Assembly: GCF_002775205.1 (NCBI RefSeq)
Contig: NC_036456.1
Coordinates: 8,397,463-8,461,462, forward strand
Direction of reading: 5' to 3'
DNA: 64,000 nucleotides
DNA from: Xiphophorus maculatus
Taxonomy: Eukaryota; Chordata; Actinopteri; Cyprinodontiformes; Poeciliidae
The position numbers and the translations under genes were made by a program. Shown piece by piece: positions 1 to 9,749 of the stretch. Every line of letters begins with the position of its first letter. Positions within the stretch are counted from its first letter, which is position 1. The notes beneath the pieces were generated by a model. The model did not search any database and was not told the origin of the DNA. It worked only from the letters and a program-made list of their open reading frames with translations.

Positions 1-125
1 CACCCTTATCCCTAATGGGGTCAGGAGGTGCTGGTGCCTCTCCAGCTAACATTTCAGGCAAGAGGCAGGGTCACCTGGACAGGTCGCCAGTCCATCGCAG
101 ATAAACACACACATTACAGAAATCA
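1..125. repeat. dispersed fish repeat fragment next to a microsatellite
   Basis: The segment carries the phrase 'ggacaggtcgccagtccat' and a short ACACAC run. This wording recurs beside satellites in many fish genomes. A degenerate copy in the opposite orientation lies near 41125-41175. No coding sense is seen. Family assignment is from memory of the wording, not from a search. Confidence 0.45.
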
Positions 126-131
126 ACACAT

Positions 132-229
<98 letters not shown>

Positions 230-281
230 CGTCCGTCCGTCCGTCCGTCCGTCCGTCCGTCCGTCCGTCCGTCCGTCCGTC

Positions 282-328
<47 letters not shown>

Positions 329-334
329 CGTCCG
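132..334. repeat. composite (CTGT)n/(CCGT)n/(CTGT)n microsatellite
   Basis: About 200 bp of tetranucleotide repeat. A long CTGT run is followed by a CCGT run, one broken unit (CCGTCGTCTG), then CTGT again and a final short CCGT stretch. All six frames stay open through it, so apparent proteins of poly-SVCL or DRQT type are artefacts. It sits where the 5' part of the hAT copy at 335-1334 should be. Confidence 0.95.
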
Positions 335-1334
335 ATCGGTTCGGTCCTGCCGTGTGGTGTCCAACAATGGGCACAAAATAATGGCTACAAGTCCAGTGAA
401 CTAATTTCAAAACCAGGCATTAATCAATGCTTTACTACAATCTACCTGCAATGCATGTGGCTAGTGTCAGCGTAAAGTCCTGACTGAATGAAAATCATTA
501 CAACCTATTTACGTCACGTTAACGAAGAACAGCTGAAAAGTTACCGGGTTTATCAACTGCGGTAGCAATTTCGCTCCAACTCCTCCTCTTGACATTTCTA
601 TATTCTTTGCATGTTGAATAAACATTAATGTTGTTTCCACATATCATCTCCAATGTCCGCTGGACTTCGGGTTGCGCCGTATCAGCTGTTTGGGATTCCC
701 CTCCGTAATTTCCCCTCAGAAAACACTGAGGAGAATCCTCGCTTTCTGATTGGCTACCTGTCACATTCAACAGGCTGAGTTAAGATCCCAGTTGGGGAAA
801 AACCCTGATTTAGATCGGAGCGGCAACGACGATCTACCGTAACACACCACACAATCTTAGAAAGACCAACGTTTTAAGATTGTCTTAATTGGAAAAGTAG
901 CAGCAAAAAATCGTGTAGTGTGAACTATTGCATCAGGTAGTCGATGTGCCCATCTTCTCTATTTAAATCTAATTATTACTGAAGGGCGACATAATATACA
1001 GACTTCATAATCTGCACTCTTTTGGTTGAATGCAGTATTTATTTCCACTTTGGCTTTATGTTGTTTAGTTTTTTTTTTCAAGTGAGTTTTTTGTTAATGG
1101 AGACTGAGAATCTATTTTATTTTTGTTTTTGGTTGTTTTGTTTTGTTTATCAGTTCAAGTGTTTAGTGTTCCTTTGAAAATAAAGTGTATCTATCTTTGG
1201 CAGGAAATTGCATGCATTATTACATCATTTTCATTAAATCAGTGTAAAAAGGTCTTCAAACAATACTATCGTTTATCGCAATAATTTTTGAGACAATTAA
1301 TCGTTGAGCAAAATTTGCTATGGTGACAGGCCTA
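335..1334. mobile_element. hAT-like DNA transposon copy, 5' end replaced by microsatellite
   Basis: This sequence aligns base for base, with scattered differences, to 62375-63379, the 3' four fifths of a complete-ended element. It ends in the same terminal repeat (gacaggccta at 1325-1334). The left terminal repeat and about 250 bp are missing, and the CTGT/CCGT microsatellite stands in their place. No transposase reading frame is visible, so it is non-autonomous. The hAT assignment rests on the 8-bp target duplication of its sister copy. Confidence 0.8.
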
Positions 1335-1554
1335 ATTAAAATCATCTTTTCATTCCCTAAAACCTGGGTCCGCTGTGTCCGCCTCATTCAACCGCATATC
1401 ATGACGCTATAGAATAACTTGGCACTAAGTAATCTTGTGGTTTTTTACAGAAAGCATCTGGAAAAGAACCGTACAGAAACATAGGGGTAGAAGAATAATA
1501 GTTTGTGTTGCTTTACTGACACAAGAAGATAAGATTTCTTTCATCCTTTGTTAG

Positions 1555-3550
1555 GTCAATATCAGGTAACAAGCTCGCGTCAACCAGTTGTTGCTGCTCA
1601 AGGTGATGATGTCATCCTCCAGTGCCTTGTGGAGCCTCCGTTGGACATGGTGGACATGACTGTGGAGTGGTCAAGGCCTGACGCCAAACATCGGCCAAAG
1701 GGAATGGAGTACGTACATCTTTACCGAGACAACCGTGAGGTTCTGGACATGAAGAGCTCGTCGTACCACGGGAGGACGGCGTTGTTCGCAGGCGGCCTCA
1801 GACACGGGAACATGTCCCTCATCATCACCAACGTCACGACTGCGGACGGAGGGACGTACAAATGCTTCGTCCCAAAGCTACATGGCAACACCAAATCCTC
1901 AATTGTTCACCTTATTATTGGTGAGTTGAAGTCGTGAGATAACTCCTCATCCATCTTCATCTGAGTCATCCGCAGCTTTTAGATGCAGTTCCTGATCTAA
2001 CTTCCCTCACCAGCAGTGACTCAGCTCTGCGGAGGCCTGTCATTCATTTGATCCAAGTTTCATTAGGGATGCATCTAAACGTTGTAGGGTGGTGGCGCTC
2101 GAGGACTGGACTTGGGAACCCCTGCTGAAATGCATAGAGAAGGGAAAAAACAACGGTGAGAGTAGCACTCCGTGTTGTGCTGCTGATCACATGGTTAAAC
2201 ATGCAAACCTTTTAGTTGAATAAACTGTGGTCTGTTTGTCAAGTGATAGTCGAGGTATCCGCCTGTTCTTCTGACATAGTTAAGTTGTCTGAATTGCTCC
2301 AAATGCCCAATGAAACTATTTACTACACCGATTATGAACAGTTTCATGGGAAATGCTTTATAACCCGTGTTTGAAATTGTTTTTTTTTTTTTTTTCCCCT
2401 CCCTGTCCTTTCAGATCAAAACTCTAATCTCAAACCACCTAAAACCATTACTTCAGAGACACGACTCCATCCTGATGCAAAGAGGCAGAGTGTTCTGAAC
2501 GGTGAGCAAAAGCCATCGTCTTAAATTACCCTTCAGTTTTAATTGTTTTCATCCCCACTAGGGATGTAGCGGTACATTTAATTCACTTTTTTGAAAATGG
2601 AAAATTAAGGGATTGGGTTGCAGTCTAAACTAAGTATTCCCATAAAGACGATTAAAGACAATTATCTTTCATCCGAAATGGAAAGACTGTCTAATCTACA
2701 TCCTTCTGTGTTGATGTTGTTGTGGAGTGCTTCAGATGATTGCTTAATCTTCTTGTTTTCTTTTGTGACGCTTCTAATGCAAAGTGCACATGATGAGCCA
2801 AACCGGTAAACAAAAACACATTGCTTCATGTGTTTTTGTAGCTTTGATCACTACAGAAAAGTAATCTTGTGGCTTTTTACAGAAAGAATCTGGAAAAAAA
2901 AACCCGTCCAAAATTATAATGGTATATTTCTGAAACAGAAATGTTTTCAGAAAAACGGTTTCTGTTTTTCTGAATAAAAACAGAAACGGTTCTCCGTACA
3001 TTTCCATAAGATGGATTGCTGTATTTCTGTTTCTACCTCGTCAAAAAACCAAACTCGATGCACTGCTGCTTCAAAAACCACCTGGCTGATCTTTAAGCTT
3101 CCCCCATCCCATTAATAACCAGTTACTGGTTATTAATGGGAATCAGTTAATAAAGGTACTAACAATCTTGGCTTCTTTGAAATCAGACTGCCTTTAAGTT
3201 TTTTGCCTTTAAGTAATGCATTTCTTGTGTGACTGCATGTATCTTGAACTAACGTTGTTGCCTGTGTGGTTCAAGGTAAGCATGTGAACGTTCACACCCT
3301 TAATACTTAAAATGTAGCTAGCCTGGCGGCTAATCCTAAGCTTTGTGTCTGGGCTGCTGTTTTTACCCAACTTTTCATGTTATCTCATTTATGTGTTGTT
3401 TACATTGTCTTCCAGTCGGAACAGAAAATGACAGATTTATATTTTCCTTGTCTTTGTTTTCTTTTTTTTCTCCTGCCAGGCTTTGGGTCCTGTTCCAAAA
3501 GCTTTGCTCCACTTGTTGTTATCTGCATCTTGCTCATCTTCAACACTTGA
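1555..3550 (+). CDS. butyrophilin-like V-set Ig protein, 3' three exons; possible GPI anchor
   Basis: Three exons in one phase (1-1) are visible: 1555-1920, 2415-2501 and 3480-3550. The first encodes a complete V-set domain with the B-strand cysteine in VILQCLVEP, the core W in VEWSRP, and the DGGTYKCFV F-strand motif. This pattern resembles butyrophilin, MOG and B7-H proteins. The second encodes a 29-codon hydrophilic linker. The third reads GFGSCSKSFAPLVVICILL and stops three residues later. The hydrophobic segment therefore runs to the C-terminus with no cytoplasmic residues and no charge inside it. That fits a GPI-anchor signal better than an ordinary type I TM segment, although a very short-tailed TM protein is possible. 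I could not place the signal-peptide exon. It may lie left of the window or beyond the hAT element. The family call is from domain pattern only. Confidence 0.7.
2857..2895. repeat. short duplicate of the sequence preceding the V-set exon
   Basis: The phrase 'gtaatcttgtggctttttacag' with the following AAAGAATCTGGAA matches 1430-1463, upstream of the V-set exon. Both copies look like an acceptor site followed by a few exon-like bases. This suggests a small tandem duplication inside the gene. Confidence 0.5.
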
Positions 3551-3580
3551 GTTGCAGGATACTCACTCATAGTATGAGTT

Positions 3581-3647
3581 ATGTGCCATACTCATACAAT
3601 GTGCCAATGGCACATATGGTATGAATATGTGCCATACTCATACAATG
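3581..3647. repeat. 21-bp exact direct repeat around a palindromic core
   Basis: The string from 3581 to 3601 (atgtgccatactcatacaat plus g) recurs exactly at 3627-3647. Between them lies the self-complementary phrase tgccaatggcacatatgg. It starts 30 bases after the stop of the V-set gene, so it may lie in its 3' UTR. Confidence 0.75.
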
Positions 3648-4185
3648 AGCTAAGCACATTCTGAATGTCCTTAGCTCATTGATTGCTAATGGAATATAAT
3701 TTAAGCTTGTAATTTAAGGGAACATTTGTGATTGTATAAAACGCCGTTTAACTGTTAAGGCTTTAGGACATTGCTTTAGCAAAGAAAAATAGAACAATGT
3801 TGTTTATTCCAATACGGAGATAAAGCACTCTCCTTAGCAATCATGCAACAATCAAACATGAGACGTACTTGTGATTTGCACTCATATGCCCAAACTGATT
3901 TGAATTTCATAATGTCTATTTTTAAAGTCTGTAGCAACAGTCACAGAAATGCCCTTTAGCCCACATGATGTGGTCAGATTATTTTTTTTTGCTGGAATGC
4001 TCTTAGAGCCGTTGGAACCCCACATCTAAAACTAAATAGAAGAATTATTTTTCCAAGTTTTCAGTTTAAAAATGTGTCCATAAAAATGTTGCCATTTTCT
4101 TTAAGGCATTTTGTTTTTATTTTCTGCCGTTGTTTTCTTCTGCTGTTGCACTTTGTCACACTTTCTCATTTCATAAGCTGAGGCA

Positions 4186-6809
4186 CAAGACTGCATGACT
4201 ACAGCGTGGTTGCATGACTCGGCTTTATTCTTAGTTTTTTTGACAATGTTTCTTCAGAACAAGTTGATTACGATGTCATAAGACATCGCAATCAAAAGTG
4301 GTACTTTTGCTTCAGTTTGGCCTGGAGGGACTTTTTCAGTCTTGCGCTGCTAGAAAGCTTTCCCTAATAAAACCCTGGGACTGACTTCAGCATGTTGTCC
4401 TCAGTGGGTTTTAAATAAAGGTACACATTTGTTCAAACCATATTTTCTTCCCATTGTTTTTCTCTGTGAAGGTGAATAAGTATATTCGGGTTTCTCCCTA
4501 TGTTTGTAAATAGGGAAAAAAAAAAACAGCGGAGCACAAGCTAACACAAAGGCTCAAGAGACGGAGGCGACGTTGTTTTTCACAACAAAAATGTTTTGTC
4601 GGAATCATTGTTGAGTTTCAACTGTACGAGAAAAGTTTTAATAAGTTTCGGTGCTTGCCCATATGGAATCTAAAAATTCCAGGTGGTTGCCAAACAATTA
4701 CCCCAAAAATACCGTAGAGCAAGGGTGTCAAACTCAATTTCACCAAGGGCCACTTCAGCATATTGGCCACCCTCAACGGGCCACATTGACGGTATAAATC
4801 AGGAATGCCCAAGTGCAGTCCTCCAGACTGCAACTTTTAGATGCGTCCCTGCTAAAACATACCCCAGACAAAAAGTTGACTTCCCTCATTAGTAGCAACT
4901 CAGTTCTGTAGAGGCCTATGAATGAGTCAATGATCCAGGTGTGTTAGAGAAGGACGGTATCTAAAGTTGCAGAGTGATAGGTCTGGAAAACTAGACTTGG
5001 GCAACCTTAGCATAAACGTATGAAAATACAATGTTAAAAATAAATTAAACAACACCTTATATTGTTAAATAACTGATTTTATGTATTCAAGTTTTAAATA
5101 TTACATTTGAGTTTGCATGGATGTAAAATTACTGCTCAGTTTAAAAATTAGCATATTTTTAAACTGAGCAGTTTAAAAATATGCTCAGTATTTTTAAGCT
5201 GCTCAGCTAAACTTCGCTCTTTAGCTCATTAGCTTGTCGATGTTTCAGTTTTATTCGCTGGGAAAATTAATCTTTGTCTGCTTTAAAGATAAGCAAACAA
5301 AGAATAAAAACAAGTTTTGATATTAACTCTCAACTTCATTCACAAAACTTTTTCGTTATTTATACGAACATGTATTTCACATAAAATTCATTATTGAAAA
5401 CATCTGTTTGCACAGATAGGTGCTTCCAAATATGGACAAAACACAGGAGCTGCATGGAGTCGAAGCTGTGGCATCAAATCAGGGGGCAGGAGACGGTAAA
5501 AGTCCTCGATTGAAACATCACGGAACTTCGCTCTTTAGCTTGTTAGCTTGTCGAAGCTTCAGTTTTATTCGCTGGGAAAATTAATAATCAGCTTGAGGTG
5601 ACTCTGCTGCACTCTAGTGGCGAGAAGCCGTAATGTTGGCTGGTAAGAATCGGAAGGCATTATGGGAGATGTAGTTTGTAGTCAATTCGTGCTCAAAACT
5701 TATTTGAAGTCAATCAATGGGGCTGTAAAACGGTGGTGGTGGGAGAGGGCCACATAAAATGACGTAGCGGGCCACATGTGGCCCGCGGGCCTTGAGTTTG
5801 ACACATGTGCGGCAGAGTAAACATGGTCATTTTCTTGAAGCAGTTAAAACTGTTGAAGAGTTATTAAAGCAAAAGTGAAGCAAACATTTTTAAAAGAACA
5901 AAAGAGAATGAAATAATTTTTATAAGGGTCAAGAATCTGAACAAAGAATCAATACAAACATGAGGACTTTTCTCTTAGGCTTATCATGAAAATACTTCTT
6001 AAATTAACAGCAAGGGGAAAGTTTTATAGACTTTGGCAATAAATGAATTCCTCAGGCAGGAAATACGAATTGGTTAAAACCTTTATTTAATCAGTTGTTT
6101 AAATGTAGTTGGTATTGATATTTAATAAATGTGTAGCATATTTACTCAGACCAGACATCCGTGCAGACATCCAGCAAACGCTATGCAGGCATCATGCGAT
6201 GTGAAACGTATAGACTAAAAGTTAAAACGCACTGCAGGGTGGATTCCTACAGCACTTCAATGCAGAACTGAAACAGTAAAAATAAAAGCAAAAGTAGGAA
6301 TACAAGGATAAAACCTATGAGTTCACATTTAAACAAAATAAAGGAGTTGCGCACACAGTGATTATTGTCGGGAGAATGAAACCAACCATGCTCAAGATCT
6401 GCTTCTGTCAGAAATAGAAATGAAAAATGAACTGCTTCTATACCACAAAATGTAAGCAAAGTTGTTCTGTCTACTATACAATAAATTCAGAATTGATACT
6501 TATATTTTCTCTTGATTCTTCATTTTATATTATCTTTTAGGTATCTGGAATGTAGTTACAGATGATCGGAGGAAACTGATTTTAAGCTGAAATGGCCTGC
6601 CATACATGACTTAAGGGTCTCATTAAGATAAATCTTTATTGTCATTGTCAATAAAGAAATTCAAAACGAAATTCAAAAAGTGGTACAAAAGTACCACTTT
6701 TGATTACGATGTCTCATGACATCGTAATCAACTTATTCTGAAGAAACATTGTCAAAAAAACTAAGAATAAAGCCAAGTCATGCAACCACCCTGTAGTCAT
6801 GCAGTCTTG
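4186..6809. repeat. long inverted-repeat pair, 124-bp arms
   Basis: The left arm 4186-4309 and the right arm 6686-6809 are reverse complements of each other with few differences. They are about 2.4 kb apart, and the gap contains the hAT element at 4720-5809. Each arm itself holds a 14-bp palindrome (6700-6731; 4264-4295). No target duplication was found outside the arms. It may be a foldback-type DNA element or two opposed insertions of one repeat. Confidence 0.7.
4720..5809. mobile_element. non-autonomous hAT-family transposon
   Basis: The element opens with caagggtgtcaaactcaa and closes with ttgagtttgacacatgtg, an inverted terminal pair typical of a very common fish hAT group. Flanking 8-mers ccgtagag and cggcagag agree at six of eight bases, consistent with an old 8-bp target duplication. 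Inside, a stretch of about 60 bp (ttcgctctttagct... to gggaaaattaat) occurs twice, at about 5211-5272 and 5522-5584. There is no transposase frame. Confidence 0.8.
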
Positions 6810-7227
6810 AATTCACAAAACAGCTGATATTGATTCTGGCCACTGCTAGGTGACAGTCAAGACATATTGACATATTGACAAAATTCCCTTTTTTTTGCTT
6901 TTCAAAAAACATGCATCTTTGACTCTGTTCCCAAGAGTCTCTTGGAACCAGAGTTATTGCCCTCTGACTGAAACGATGATGGTTATTAAGCAATAGTCAT
7001 GTTGCAGTTTCCATTTTGCATCAGGAGGTGGCAGCAAATAACTTATTTTTTTTCAATCAAAAATGGCTGATCTCAGTTCAGATAGTATCTGAGGGACATT
7101 TTTGATTAGTGTCCCTGGAACCAATTTAATTTAAATAAAGTATTTTTAATTATCTATTTTTTTCATTTCCTCCAGTTTTAGTAATATGGAGGAAGGGTTA
7201 GGCTAAAGAATATTATTATGATACTCA
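5810..7227. other. intergenic, no gene seen
   Basis: Apart from the right inverted-repeat arm (6686-6809), I see no coding exon with plausible splice sites. Open frames of 70 codons or so here are AT-rich and lack domain signatures. Confidence 0.6.
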
Positions 7228-7390
7228 GTGATGGCATAATTACTTTGAAAAAGCAACTTTAATCAGATTACTGATTACTCCTCGAAAAAGTAACTTAGTT
7301 AGATTACTGACTACTTGATTTGGAAAGTAACTAAGTTACATTAAAAGTAACTTTTTAAGTTACGTTTAGCAACTGCTAACAGCAACGCTC
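7228..7390. mobile_element. DNA-transposon end fragment (cagtgatg type)
   Basis: The segment starts cagtgatggcataattac and contains repeated phrases of the form aagtaacttagttagattactg. A related end in the opposite orientation lies at about 40840-40915. The wording matches a widespread fish DNA-transposon end. Superfamily was not determined. Confidence 0.5.
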
Positions 7391-7564
7391 TGCCTCCTGT
7401 GAAAATTACATTGATCTTTGCCAATACTTAATTGTAAGCTATTTTATAATGGTAACATCAACAATGTGTCTCCACTTATAAGGTTGAACTGAAGAGGAGA
7501 TTTTTTAATGGTTACAGTACAAAAAAACAACAACAAAAAAACGTGAGTAATTTGTGTGTTCCAC

Positions 7565-8010
7565 TGTTTCAGAGTTTAGGTCTGGCACTTCTTTCCTGGT
7601 GTTTTAATCTAAATTGTCCATTCAACTGACACTAAAAATTGTCCCATTTATTCTAGTTTCAGAAGAAATAATGTGTGTTTCAAGACTCTCTGAGTTGTTG
7701 TTTGTGCTAAGCTAACATGGTTGTTGCAGCTGCAGGCAGCAGCTGTGTTTTCAGTGAGGATGAGGATGTTGAGCTTGATGATGGATGTGTGAGATGTTCT
7801 GCTGCCGTTTCCACCACAGCCAATCAGACTGGATGGATCAGGTTCATGTGAAGCAGCAGAATCCTGCAGACACACAAGTTTTCTTCCTGGATGGATCACC
7901 GGACATTCAGCCCTTTACTGGAACTCTGACAGAAATGACTACTTAATAGCACCATCTGCTGGCTACTATCTGTAAGCACAAGTCACTGACAGAAGAAGTC
8001 TGGTGGAAAT
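7565..8010. repeat. array block A, leftmost copy (upstream flank of a lost receptor gene)
   Basis: This block is nearly identical to 17135-17455, 28120-28560 and 38815-39250, each of which lies 1.1-2.5 kb upstream of a receptor ATG. Here no receptor exon 1 lies to its left, so it looks like the upstream flank of a unit whose gene has been lost or sits elsewhere. An open frame of 83-88 codons on the minus strand is kept in all copies, but the changes between copies do not obviously spare codons. Confidence 0.7.
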
Positions 8011-8494
8011 TTTGCTTTTTTCTCACTGGGATGTTGCAAACCTCAGATGTTTTGCATCTTCAGCTGATTAACATATGAACACAAATGTAAAAGTATAACA
8101 CTTTTGATTATTGCAGAGATATAACATTAATACACCTTTAGTTGCAAAAATGCTGCAAAAATGCCATCATCATCACAACATATAACAACAAAAATCGAAT
8201 GTTATGAGTCGAACTGTTGCAGAATAAACCAACAGAGTTATCCACAGCTTTTATTAACCTGAGAACAAACTGGAGCTTCTGTTGCTGCTGGACTCCAGTT
8301 TCCTGTTAATAGAGAAAGTTTTTTTTTACAAATCAACCTAACACTTCTGCTGGTGTAGTATGTCAGAAAATGTGTACTAGAAACATGTGCTGCTTAAAAC
8401 TTTAGTTAATTCTGTGTTACTGACACCAGATCTAGTGGAATCTGAGCCAGTATCAAGTGATGCACAAACACATGAATCCTGTGCAAATAATATC

Positions 8495-9320
8495 TGTGGA
8501 TCACAGAGGAAGCAAGTTGATACAAATGTTACTCTGGCAAGAGATCGTTTATTCTGACACACATTTTCAATTCAAGAAAAACAAACAAACAAATAAAAAA
8601 AAATACAATTTCAATACAATTCAAATTCAATCAACAACATCTTTAGTTTCCACAAAGAAATAAAATAAAACAAAATGTACAAATAAAATAACGTAATAGC
8701 AAAAAAATGAAGAAAATCTAATCCTAAATTAGCAAAACCAAACTGAACAAAACATTCAGTTTACAACACAATAAACACCAACGTTAGTCAGATACAAATA
8801 TTCTCTTAAATACTAATGTCTGCTAGTTATAACTGTCACAGATATCAAGGAGTTTAAGTTTGTCGCATAAAAATACAAATTTATGAGTAAAAAAAATATT
8901 ATACCGAACATTACCCAAATACCAACATGGCAATGGCGCCTATAACAGTGACTAATGAAGTAATTTAAACAAATCCAAAATCACAAAGGCTCCAACAACA
9001 ACAATCTACAGACGGAGATCAAAACCCAGTAAAAATTTGTCCAAATCACAAACACAAGTTACACGAAACACTTTAAAACTACTCTCAATATATTTACAGA
9101 ACATTTTAAAGAAGCTTTTTTATGGCCTTATAAGAGTTGTCTTTTATCCTACCTGTGGATCAGAGGAAGCAAATTGATACAATGTTACTCTGGCAAGAGC
9201 TTGTTTATTCTGAGCCGCGCATGCGCAGAGCCAGGAAACTCGTCCTCCCTGTTAGACACACAGCGGCATGAGAGCGCCCCCACTGGCAAGAAGATACATG
9301 CACACAACAAACACGTCTAT
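8495..9320. mobile_element. fossil LTR-like repeat pair
   Basis: Two similar stretches start with tgtggatca at 8495 and 9154 and run on for at least 65 bp in the same orientation. On the minus strand each has an AATAAA signal followed by a terminal stretch ending in ccaca. This is the layout of an LTR. No internal retroviral genes were recognised between them. The element looks old and broken. Family unknown. Confidence 0.4.
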
Positions 9321-9749
9321 ATACATAAGAAGAAAAAATAGAAAAAAACGAAGACAAAAGACAAGACCAATTCTGATTCAAAAATAAGGCGTGTATTAAT
9401 TATTATTATTATTTTTTAAACTGTTTCTCAACCTGCTACATCTGCTTTAAAAAAGTAAAATATACCCACCCGACAATAAAGACATGAAATGAAAGATGAT
9501 ATTATTTAGCCTAAACCAGAGTCCAAGACAGAAACTGGAGCCACATTATAGTTTAATTAAAAAACATCATGTTATCTTTGGCAGAATAAGAAAGTTCTGT
9601 AAAAAAAAAACAGACAGATGAGATAAAATCATGAAATCACAACTAAACAACAGAAATCTTATTAGAACTGCTGAATGTGGCAGCAAATTTTCCTAATTGA
9701 AGAAAAAATGATCAGTAACAATCTAATCAATCAGGTGTTTATCTGACCT

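Noticed and set aside
28-410. Long open frames rich in SVCL, RPSV or DRQT repeats
   Set aside because: They are readings of a tetranucleotide microsatellite, open in all frames for that reason alone.
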